A DNA stretch of 5,486 nucleotides from Sphingomonadales bacterium (lineage in GTDB: Bacteria > Pseudomonadota > Alphaproteobacteria > Sphingomonadales > Sphingomonadaceae): assembly GCA_025360285.1 (NCBI GenBank), contig JANYCM010000354.1:1-5486 (forward strand), read 5' to 3'. Both the position numbers and the translations under genes were made by a program. The notes under the pieces are model-generated. The model ran no database searches, was not told the origin of the DNA, and saw only the letters and a program-made list of their open reading frames with translations. Below are positions 1 through 5,365 of this stretch, piece after piece; the stretch's first letter is position 1; the number at the start of each line of letters is the position of its first letter.

Positions 1-122
1 CTCGAAGATCATCGGAATAGGGTCTGACCATCGCTGCTGGCCTCCATCCCCAGCAAGCAGCTTGAATCACACCTCCGCCTAATCGGGAATCCCAAATCGG
101 TTCAGATAATCACGGACAGACT
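1..122. other. Unassigned left edge, no recognisable gene
   Basis: I see no gene here. The reading frame of the downstream integrase is open back to position 66, after a TGA at 63-65, but residues encoded before about 123 do not look like integrase. Short open stretches exist on both strands. One on the minus strand would end ...VRDYLNRFGIPD at a TAG near 80-82. Another in plus frame 1 runs to a TAG at 124-126. None has a start, a ribosome binding site or a family resemblance I recognise. It may be remnant DNA of the integrated element or a recombination scar. Confidence 0.4.
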
Positions 123-758
123 CTAGCCGTCAACCACGCGGCCAAGCCGGGGAAGAAATATCAATCCGATCGCAGCGAAAAGATTTGGCTTCCGGCGCAT
201 ATCGCCGCCTTCACGGCCGTCGCTTCGCCCGATCTGCTGTTTGCCCTTGCCCTGGCGCGCGACACTGGCCAGCGCCAAGGCGATCTGCTCCGCCTGTCCT
301 GGAACGCCTATGACGGTGCCTATTTGAAGGTCACGCAGTCGAAAACCGGCGCCCGGGTTGAAATCCCGGTCACGCGCGAATTGAAGCGCGCGCTCGATGC
401 CGCGCCCCGAAAGGCAACAACCATCCTCACGGCGCCGGCGGGCCTGCCCTGGAAGGCCGATCACTTCCGGCATGAATGGCGCGCTGCAACGCTCGATGCG
501 GCGCTGGACGGCCTCACCTTCCATGATTTGCGCGGGACCGCTGTCACGCGGCTTGCCGATGCAGGGTGCACGCCCTCTGAAATTGGTGCGATCACCGGCC
601 ATTCGCAGCGCTCGATTGCGGCGATGCTGGACAAATATCAGGCACGGACGCGAGTGCAAGCTGACATGGCCATCGCCAAGCTCGAGCGCAGTTTCGGCGG
701 GCCGATTGCAAAACGATTGCAAAACGGCGGCGGCCGGAACAAAAAAGGGGTGAACTAA
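123..758 (+). pseudogene. Tyrosine recombinase (phage/island integrase), catalytic domain only, 5'-truncated
   Basis: This is the C-terminal catalytic domain of a tyrosine site-specific recombinase, which cuts and rejoins DNA through a covalent 3'-phosphotyrosine. All expected catalytic residues are present: Arg in TGQRQGDLL (codon 273-275), Lys in QSKTG (342-344), His and Arg of FHDLRG (522-524 and 531-533), His of TGHS (600-602) and the nucleophile Tyr in LDKYQART (636-638). The N-terminal SAM-like core-binding and arm-binding domains are missing. Family resemblance begins abruptly at LAVNHAAKPGKKYQ (about 123), and the frame has no ATG or GTG upstream before a stop at 63. The only in-frame start, TTG at 324, would remove the first catalytic Arg, so it is probably not functional. 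The gene ends 25 bp from the 3' end of tRNA-Phe and points at it, which fits an integrase at the edge of an island inserted at that tRNA. Call of the family is firm. Whether the gene is broken, or merely split by a frameshift near 123, is inferred. Confidence 0.85.
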
Positions 759-777
759 CGTGTTGAGAATTTACCAT

Positions 778-783
778 AAAAAA
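778..783 (-). terminator. T6 tract directly after tRNA-Phe, possible terminator
   Basis: On the minus strand six T residues follow the encoded CCA of tRNA-Phe with no gap. A GC-rich acceptor and T arm followed by a T run can act as an intrinsic terminator, so transcription of the leftward unit may stop here. No separate dedicated hairpin is visible. The tract also lies in the AT-rich 740-783 stretch between the integrase stop and the tRNA, so it may simply be island junction sequence. Confidence 0.35.
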
Positions 784-858
784 TGGTGCCCGGGGGCGGA
801 TTTGAACCACCGACACGGGGATTTTCAATCCCCTGCTCTACCCCTGAGCTACCCGGGC
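784..858 (-). tRNA. trnF: tRNA-Phe (anticodon GAA), CCA encoded
   Basis: The minus strand folds into a complete 75-nt cloverleaf. It has a 7-bp acceptor stem GCCCGGG/CCCGGGC, a D stem GCTC/GAGC, an anticodon stem GGGGA/TCCCC around loop TTGAAAA (anticodon GAA, phenylalanine), a 5-nt variable loop, a T stem GGTGG/CCGCC with one T-G wobble around loop TTCAAAT, discriminator A and an encoded CCA. It decodes UUC/UUU. It lies 43 bp downstream of yacG in the same direction and is probably cotranscribed with it. Its 3' end faces the truncated integrase, so the 3' half of this gene is the likely attachment (att) site of the island. The tRNA is intact, as expected when an integrating element restores the 3' end. 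Confidence 0.97.
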
Positions 859-901
859 CCATGATGCGCCCGGCGGGGTTAGCCGGGGCGGAGGCAGGCG
901 T

Positions 902-1114
902 CTAGCCGTCCGATCCGAGGTTGTCCAGAGATGCACCGTCCGAAAGTTCATCCTCATTGTCACGCGCTGGCACGACATAGCCTTCGCGCAGCCATTGCAC
1001 GAGATCGCGGTCCTGGCAGCCCGGCGAACAAAAGGGCGCAAAGGCCGCCACGCGCGGCGATTTCCCGCAATAGGCGCAGGGCCTTTCGACCGGTTTTTCA
1101 GAAGATTTCGACAT
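902..1114 (-). CDS. yacG: DNA gyrase inhibitor YacG, zinc-binding
   Basis: This 70-residue protein belongs to the YacG family, small zinc proteins that bind GyrB and inhibit DNA gyrase (known from the E. coli homologue). The four zinc ligands are visible: C13 and C16 in PCAYCGK, C29 and C33 in FCSPGCQDRDL. After them comes the typical QDRDLVQWL helix (about 34-42) and an acidic, probably disordered tail rich in D and E. Length is normal for the family. The ATG at 1114 overlaps the end of the upstream RNase gene by 17 bp, which suggests translational coupling. Only a weak purine-rich site precedes it. It is the last protein gene of the leftward unit, followed by tRNA-Phe. The small size and conserved Cys spacing make the call secure. 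Confidence 0.93.
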   Translation of the reverse strand: MSKSSEKPVERPCAYCGKSPRVAAFAPFCSPGCQDRDLVQWLREGYVVPARDNEDELSDGASLDNLGSDG

Positions 1115-2090
1115 CGCCGGCCACCATGGCGAGCCCGCCGTCGGCCCGCAAGCGCACGTCGCCGCCGGTCAGCCGCCCCAGCGCCGCCAGCAGGTCCGGC
1201 CGGGCCGCCAGCCAGGCCGTCACCAACGGGTGCGCCGCCAGCACCCGGCCGCCCGCCGGCCCGCGCGTCGCCCGGCGCAGCAGTTCCAGCGCCGCAAAGC
1301 CCGGTGCCCGCACCTGTTCGACGAACGAGGCCCGCAGCCGCGGCCGCACGATCTGCACAAAACCAAAGCCATTGACGGCGGTGCGCTCAAAGGGCGCGGG
1401 CAGCGCCGCATCGAGCAAGTCGCCCAGCCGGGTGCGCCCCGCCTTGCCCTCCACGCTGGGGAAATCAATGCCGATCGATCCGGTGATGTCGAAGCGCCGG
1501 ATCGCCGCTGCTGCTGCCGTTGCCGCGGCCTCGGCCAGCGCCAGCGGATCGCCCGGGCCGTCAACGTCGATCACCGTCATCGCCGGGGTCGGGCTTATGG
1601 TCAGCAGCCCGCCGGGGAAGGCGACATGGCCCTCCCGCGCCGCCGCCACCGTCTCGCTCCAGCCCGCGGCCTCCAGCCGGTCCTCGCCGATGGCCCCAAG
1701 CAGCGTGACCTTGTGCCCCGCCGCCTGCAACCGCGCCCGCAAATCCGGCCCGGCGCGCACTTCGCCGGGGGTAGTGCACTCGCCTTCGACATTGCGCAGC
1801 TTGGCCAGCCGCGGCCGCCCGGCTTCCGGAATCGCCGCCCGCACGACCTCGACGCGCAGCAGCCCGCCTTCTGGGCAATAGGGCAGGGGCTCGATCAGCC
1901 CGTCATGCTCGCCCAGCCGCATCATGCCGCGCCGGCCGGGTTCCAGGATCCTGGTCAGCCGTGCCACATGCACGGCGCCGGCGCGCGGGCCATCGTCGGC
2001 GCGTTCAAAATGCGCCTCGGTCACCCCCTCAGCCGCAATGACCAGCGCACGAGCGGCGCCGATACCGATTTCGAGCAGGGCCTCGCTCAT
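1098..2090 (-). CDS. RNase E/G-family ribonuclease, short form
   Basis: This 330-residue protein resembles the catalytic core of RNase E/G, the metal-dependent endoribonucleases that process rRNA, tRNA precursors and mRNA in the cytoplasm. The metal-binding core is recognisable: VIDVDG (D175, matching E. coli RNase E D303) followed by IGIDFPS (D209, matching D346). The asparagine of the usual IDVNS motif is Asp (D177) here. The N-terminal region (about 1-70) corresponds to a degenerate S1/RNase H-like part. The CPxC zinc-link is absent, with VEQVRAPGF about residues 258-265 in its place. No C-terminal scaffold domain is present. The ATG at 2090 is chosen because it forms an ATGA overlap with the maf stop and begins MSEALLEIG; the open frame continues to 2231, but that part reads antisense-like through maf. 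Location between maf and yacG supports an rng-like assignment. Activity is uncertain because of the losses. Confidence 0.85.
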   Translation of the reverse strand: MSEALLEIGIGAARALVIAAEGVTEAHFERADDGPRAGAVHVARLTRILEPGRRGMMRLGEHDGLIEPLPYCPEGGLLRVEVVRAAIPEAGRPRLAKLRNVEGECTTPGEVRAGPDLRARLQAAGHKVTLLGAIGEDRLEAAGWSETVAAAREGHVAFPGGLLTISPTPAMTVIDVDGPGDPLALAEAAATAAAAAIRRFDITGSIGIDFPSVEGKAGRTRLGDLLDAALPAPFERTAVNGFGFVQIVRPRLRASFVEQVRAPGFAALELLRRATRGPAGGRVLAAHPLVTAWLAARPDLLAALGRLTGGDVRLRADGGLAMVAGDVEIF

Positions 2091-2665
2091 GCCGGCCAGC
2101 CCGAGGCGATCAGCAGGGCCCGGGTTTCCAACAGCGGCAGGCCGACAACCCCCGACCAACTGCCAGCGATCCAGCGGATATGTGCCTCGGCGACGCCTTG
2201 CAGGGCATAGCCACCGGCCTTGCCGTGCCAATCCCCGGCGGCGATCAGCGAATCGAGGGCGGCGGTATCGAGCCGGTTGAAGATCACCACCGTCTCGCTG
2301 ACGCGTTCGCGAATCCGCCCTGTCGCGTCGGCAATGGCAATGGCGGTGGTAACCCGGTGGCGGCGGCCCGACAGCAGGGTAAGGCAGGCTCGCGCCGTCG
2401 CTTCATCCTCGGCCTTGGGCAGGATACGCCGGCCGACCCCGACCACAGTATCGGCGGCCAGCACCAGCGCGCCTGGGTGGCGCGCGGCGACGGCGGCGCA
2501 TTTGGCCCGCGCCAGCCGCTGCGCATGGGCACGCGGCACTTCGGCCCGGCCGGGGTTTTCATCGATGGCGGCCGGATCAATGGCGGCGGCGGTGATGCCG
2601 AGCCGGTCCAGCAGATCGACACGGCGCGGGCTGGCCGAGGCTAGAACAAGTTTCAGACCAGCCAC
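2087..2665 (-). CDS. maf: Maf-family nucleoside triphosphate pyrophosphatase (YhdE type, dTTP/UTP)
   Basis: Maf proteins hydrolyse non-canonical or excess nucleoside triphosphates to monophosphate and pyrophosphate. Motifs follow the family order: LASASPRR (8-15, phosphate-binding), LAADTVV with catalytic-type D72, LPK (K84), LSGRRHRVTT (98-107), KAGGYALQG (149-157) and GSWSGVVGLPLLE (168-180). SPRR with ADT and the AGGYALQG motif match the YhdE (dTTP/UTP) subgroup, unlike YceF, which has SPWRR and SDQ. Length is 192 residues from GTG at 2665. That GTG has no good ribosome site. A CTG at 2656 would give the family-typical MKLVLASASPRR, has GGAG 8 nt upstream, and overlaps the DUF2332 stop as CTGA, so the true start may be 2656 (189 residues). 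The frame extends to 2731 but those residues are not Maf-like. The stop overlaps the RNase start as ATGA. Confidence 0.94.
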   Translation of the reverse strand: MAGLKLVLASASPRRVDLLDRLGITAAAIDPAAIDENPGRAEVPRAHAQRLARAKCAAVAARHPGALVLAADTVVGVGRRILPKAEDEATARACLTLLSGRRHRVTTAIAIADATGRIRERVSETVVIFNRLDTAALDSLIAAGDWHGKAGGYALQGVAEAHIRWIAGSWSGVVGLPLLETRALLIASGWPA

Positions 2666-3711
2666 TCCAGATTTGCACCGTGCGGATGCGCCCGCGCCAG
2701 CAAGGTTTCCACCGGATCGCCGCCGCGCCACAGCGTCAGCCGCAAGGTCGGCAGCTGCGGCAGGGCGGGATCGTCCATTTCATAGCGCAGCCAGGCGAGC
2801 GGTGCGTCCGGCGTTGCCGCAGCACCCATTGCCGCCAGATGCGCCGCGATCCGGGCCTTGGTTGCGGCGGGAAAATATTGGAAGGCGATCGAATGAAACA
2901 CCACGCTGGTGCTGGCCGCTACGGGGGCGACATGCTGTTCCACCCAATCACCGGCATCGGCGAGGTCGATCACCGGCGGGAATGCCCGGCCAATCGCAAT
3001 GGCGGCCTCGGCCCGTGCCACCCGTTCGGGCTGATCGGGCCAGACATAGGCCAGCAGCCGTTCCGCCACCGCGGGGTCGGCGATGGCGAGCGGGCTGATA
3101 TCAGCACCGCGCCGCGCGATCACCCGCACAGCGGCCAGCGGCGGCGGTGGCCCGGTCCACGCCGGGCGCAGTTGCACGGCTGCCGCCGGATCGCCGGCAC
3201 AGACGCCGCCCAGATCATAGCCGAAGCGATCGAGATTGAGGTTGAGCCCGGCGCTGCACCCCAGTTCGAACAGCCGCAGCGGCAGGCCAGTAATGGCGGC
3301 AATCGCCATCATGCCGGGCATCAACACGCCGGAGCGCGCCACTTCATTTGTCTGCGGCGGCCCGGCCAGCCAGCCGCAAAGGGCAGCATCAAGGCCCGGA
3401 TCGGCAAGCACATCACGCAGCGCCGCCGCCAGATCGGCCACGCCGGGCGTGGTGGCAGGCGGGTACAGCGCCGCCAGCGCCGGCGCCCGGCCAGCGCGGA
3501 CCAGCGTGTTGCAGCCGCCGGTGAAGCGCATCATCAACGCATCGGCCATCGCGTCGCCGGGCCAGGCGATCAGCGTGCGGCCGACGGTGCTGCCATCATC
3601 AACGGCGATGATCGCGGCATCACAGACCGCCGCCGTCAGCGGTGCCCCGAACAGCCGGCAGAAATCGGCCTGACGGGCAAAGGCTGCGGCGATGGCCGGC
3701 GGCAAGGCCAA
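2653..3711 (-). CDS. DUF2332 family protein, SAM-binding-like motif, function unknown
   Basis: This protein of about 352 residues matches the DUF2332 family (bacterial, uncharacterised). Recognised marks are the N-terminal FARQADFCRLFGAPLTA (11-27), TNEVARSG (121-128), the Gly-rich ELGCSAGLNLNLDRFGYDLG (149-168), and VVFHSIAFQYFP (270-281). The ELGCSAG segment after a hydrophobic strand looks like motif I of a Rossmann-fold methyltransferase, so S-adenosylmethionine binding is possible but only inferred. No signal peptide or membrane segment is visible, so it is probably cytoplasmic. The start is set at TTG 3711: it lies 1 nt after the ferredoxin stop, has GGAAG 6 nt upstream, and gives the family-typical N-terminus. 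The frame is open to 3933, but the upstream part is the ferredoxin gene in another frame. The stop overlaps maf. Gene order suggests coupling with both neighbours. Family call good, function unknown. Confidence 0.83.
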   Translation of the reverse strand: MALPPAIAAAFARQADFCRLFGAPLTAAVCDAAIIAVDDGSTVGRTLIAWPGDAMADALMMRFTGGCNTLVRAGRAPALAALYPPATTPGVADLAAALRDVLADPGLDAALCGWLAGPPQTNEVARSGVLMPGMMAIAAITGLPLRLFELGCSAGLNLNLDRFGYDLGGVCAGDPAAAVQLRPAWTGPPPPLAAVRVIARRGADISPLAIADPAVAERLLAYVWPDQPERVARAEAAIAIGRAFPPVIDLADAGDWVEQHVAPVAASTSVVFHSIAFQYFPAATKARIAAHLAAMGAAATPDAPLAWLRYEMDDPALPQLPTLRLTLWRGGDPVETLLARAHPHGANLEWLV

Positions 3712-3712
3712 A

Positions 3713-4021
3713 TCAGTCTTCCGGCGCGATGGTGACGCGCAGGCCATCCAGCGCTGCGGTGAAGGGGATCTGGCACGACAGGCGCGAATTGGCCTGTTTG
3801 TGGTCCGACGAATCGAGCAAATCGGCTTCATCGGCACCCGCCGCGCCGGCGTTGCCGGCTTCGACATAGACATGGCAGGTGGCGCAGGAACAACAGCCGC
3901 CGCACAGCGCCAGCAATTCATCGATGCCGGCATCGCGGATGATTTCCATCACCGACAGGCCGGGCTTGGCCGCCAGGGTGCGTTCGCTGCCGTCGCGGGT
4001 GGTGACGATGATCTCTGCCAT
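3713..4021 (-). CDS. [2Fe-2S] ferredoxin, adrenodoxin/putidaredoxin type
   Basis: This 102-residue protein is a plant-fold [2Fe-2S] ferredoxin of the adrenodoxin/putidaredoxin class, a soluble one-electron carrier. Cluster ligands follow the C-x5-C-x2-C...C pattern: C40, C46 and C49 in LALCGGCCSCATCHVYV, then C83 in RLSCQIPF. Two extra Cys (C43, C44) lie in the cluster loop. The acidic stretch DEADLLDSSD (64-73) is the usual partner-docking helix, which in this class contacts reductases or cytochromes P450. No reductase, P450 or Isc gene is in the window, so the partner cannot be named. ATG at 4021 is the first gene of the leftward unit and follows a 130-bp divergent intergenic region. DUF2332 starts 1 nt after its stop. 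The family call is firm. The biological role is open. Confidence 0.95.
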   Translation of the reverse strand: MAEIIVTTRDGSERTLAAKPGLSVMEIIRDAGIDELLALCGGCCSCATCHVYVEAGNAGAAGADEADLLDSSDHKQANSRLSCQIPFTAALDGLRVTIAPED

Positions 4022-4151
4022 GATGTGCTGGTGCCCTTTTGGAGTTTGCGCTGCCTCTTAGGCGGTGGAGAGGGGCGAGGACAAGTATGGAGCCTATGGC
4101 GAAGCCCGGGCGGGCGCGATATGCAATCGACAAACAAGGGGTCCCTCACCA
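4022..4151. promoter_or_regulatory. Divergent intergenic region with putative back-to-back promoters
   Basis: This is the only intergenic space between the leftward ferredoxin unit and the rightward dehydrogenase, so promoters for both should lie here. On the minus strand TTGTCC (about 4085) is followed after 17 bp by CTAAGA, a weak match to alphaproteobacterial -35/-10 spacing. On the plus strand AAGGGG (4136-4141) lies 10 nt before ATG 4152 and is a plausible ribosome site. I see no clear operator palindrome or riboswitch. Exact promoter placement is inference. Confidence 0.35.
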
Positions 4152-5096
4152 ATGCGCGTCGTCCATCAGTTCGCTCCGCCGATGTCGGCGATGATTGCCA
4201 GCCTGCCCGGCGTCACCAGCGCCGCGCATATCCCACTGGAAAGCCGTTGGGACCTGCCCACCGACACCGATGTGCTGTTCGTCGTCTATGGCGAAGCCGA
4301 TGCCCACAGCGCGGTTCCGCTGCCGCGCCCGGCCGGCTGGCCCGGCAGTGTCAAGTTGGTGCAGATCGCCAGCGCCGGGCTGGATGGCTATCCCGACTGG
4401 CTGTTCGATGCGCCACTGGTTGCCTGTGCCTCTGGCACCACGGCGCGGCCGATTGCCGAATATGCGCTGGCGGCGATGCTCAGTCATGCCAAGCGGCTGC
4501 CGGAATTCACCCTGAAGCCCGGTGACCCCTGGCCGGAACGCCAGGCGCTGATGGACCGGCCGCTCGGCACGCTGGAGGGGCGCACGCTGGGCCTGCTCGG
4601 GCTGGGGCAGATTGCCCGCCAGGTGGCGCGCTTTGCCGCGGCCTTCGGCATGAAGATCATCGCCACGCGGCATTCGGATGCGCCTTCACCCGATGCCGAT
4701 GTGACGTTGGTGCCGCTCAAGGAACTGGCAGCGCGGTCCGACCATCTGGTCATCGCGGCGCCGATTGGCGATTCGACGCGAGGGTTGATCGGCGCCGAAT
4801 TTCTTGGCGCGATGAAGGCGGAGGCGCATATCGTCAATGTGGCGCGCGGGGCGATCATCGATGATGACGCACTGCGGGCCGAATTCGACAAGGGCCGGTT
4901 GTGGGCGACGCTCGATGTGACGGAACCCGAACCGCTGCCGGCCGGCCATTGGTTGATCGGCCACCCCCGCGCCAGGGTGACGCCGCACTTGTCATGGAGC
5001 AGCAGTGAAACGCCGCGCCGCATCTTTGAGCGGCTGGCCGAAAATATCCGGCGGTTTCAAGCGGGCGAGGCGCTACTGGGGGCGGTGAAGGGCTGA
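4152..5096 (+). CDS. D-isomer-specific 2-hydroxyacid dehydrogenase
   Basis: This 314-residue protein is a D-2-hydroxyacid dehydrogenase, which interconverts 2-oxoacids and D-2-hydroxyacids with NAD(P)H in the cytoplasm. Domains: split substrate domain (about 1-100 and 285-314) around a Rossmann nucleotide domain (about 101-284). The dinucleotide motif is GLLGLGQIARQVA (147-159). The catalytic triad is complete: R232 in NVARGAIID, E260 in VTEPEPLP and H279 in TPHLSWSS. After the second Rossmann strand the sequence is IIATRHSD (169-176), with R173 where NAD-specific members have Asp. This favours NADPH, as in glyoxylate/hydroxypyruvate reductases, but that is inference. Substrate cannot be read from the sequence. 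ATG 4152 is chosen over the upstream in-frame ATG at 4065 because it starts the typical MRVVHQF strand and has AAGGGG 10 nt upstream. The gene is monocistronic here and converges on DUF1134. Confidence 0.92.
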   Translation: MRVVHQFAPPMSAMIASLPGVTSAAHIPLESRWDLPTDTDVLFVVYGEADAHSAVPLPRPAGWPGSVKLVQIASAGLDGYPDWLFDAPLVACASGTTARPIAEYALAAMLSHAKRLPEFTLKPGDPWPERQALMDRPLGTLEGRTLGLLGLGQIARQVARFAAAFGMKIIATRHSDAPSPDADVTLVPLKELAARSDHLVIAAPIGDSTRGLIGAEFLGAMKAEAHIVNVARGAIIDDDALRAEFDKGRLWATLDVTEPEPLPAGHWLIGHPRARVTPHLSWSSSETPRRIFERLAENIRRFQAGEALLGAVKG

Positions 5097-5104
5097 GCCC
5101 TTCA
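5086..5104. terminator. Hairpin shared by two convergent stop codons
   Basis: A perfect 8-bp stem, TGAAGGGC (5086-5093) with GCCCTTCA (5097-5104), closes over a 3-nt loop TGA. The loop is the stop codon of the dehydrogenase. The outermost TCA (5102-5104) is the stop of the minus-strand DUF1134 gene. Such a symmetric hairpin between genes 5 bp apart could serve as a bidirectional terminator. There is no T run on either side, so intrinsic termination is not assured; the structure may also protect the mRNA 3' ends. Confidence 0.55.
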
Positions 5105-5365
5105 GAACGGGACCAATTTGCCCTTGCGGCTGAACTTCATATAGCCGGCGTTGATCCCCAGCCGCCAGCCGACGCCCAGCTTTATCGGCACGATGATGAC
5201 ATCGTCGCGCTGCAGATAATTGGCGGCGAACCCGCCGACCAGATAGGCCTTGCCCTCGGCCGCCGGATAGCGCCGGAACAGATCGGCAGTGTCGTTGAGG
5301 TTATAGACCAGCGCAAAGGTTTTCGACCCGTCGCCGCCAATGTCAAAGCCCACCGAGGGCCCGGT
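5102..5365 (-). pseudogene. DUF1134 (EipA-family) protein, C-terminal part only, cut by fold-back
   Basis: This is the C-terminal 87 residues of a DUF1134 protein. The family includes EipA of Brucella, a periplasmic protein tied to cell-envelope integrity. Typical features are TGPSVGFDIGGDG at the beginning, then LVYNLNDTADLFRRYP, AYLVGGFAANYLQ, IIVPIKLGVGWRLGINAGYMKF and a terminal VPF. A full family member is roughly twice as long and has a signal peptide; both N-terminal part and signal peptide are missing. A GTG at 5353 could be read as a start, but family similarity continues upstream to 5365, where an in-frame TGA (5368-5366) belongs to the palindrome spacer. The gene is therefore interrupted by the inverted repeat and not naturally short. 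The sequence to the right is a reverse copy of this same segment. Family call good; the break is probably artificial. Confidence 0.82.

Noticed and set aside
65..132. Minus-strand peptide ending VRDYLNRFGIPD as the C-terminus of a truncated gene
   Set aside because: Only about 15 codons between two stops with no start; it looks protein-like but is too short to support.
931..1881. Long open frame of about 316 codons on the plus strand opposite the RNase gene
   Set aside because: Composition is dominated by Arg, Ser, Pro and Ala as expected for the antisense of a GC-rich gene, and no family is recognisable; the minus strand holds clear genes.
2091..2231. N-terminal extension of the RNase frame
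   Set aside because: It overlaps maf in another frame, is Arg/Pro-rich and does not resemble RNase E/G; the ATG at 2090 forms an ATGA overlap with the maf stop.
2220..3735. Long plus-strand open frames opposite maf and DUF2332
   Set aside because: Antisense shadows rich in Arg/Gly/Pro/His without recognisable motifs, while the minus strand shows conserved Maf and DUF2332 motifs.
3712..3933. N-terminal extension of the DUF2332 frame
   Set aside because: It reads through the ferredoxin gene in a different frame and has no DUF2332 similarity; TTG 3711 has a good ribosome site.
4065..4151. Upstream ATG 4065 as dehydrogenase start
   Set aside because: The extra 29 residues are not family-like, and ATG 4152 begins the expected first strand with AAGGGG upstream.
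5102..5353. Complete 83-residue small protein starting at GTG 5353
   Set aside because: Family similarity continues upstream of the GTG (TGPS) and the frame is interrupted by the palindrome; it is a fragment of a longer gene.
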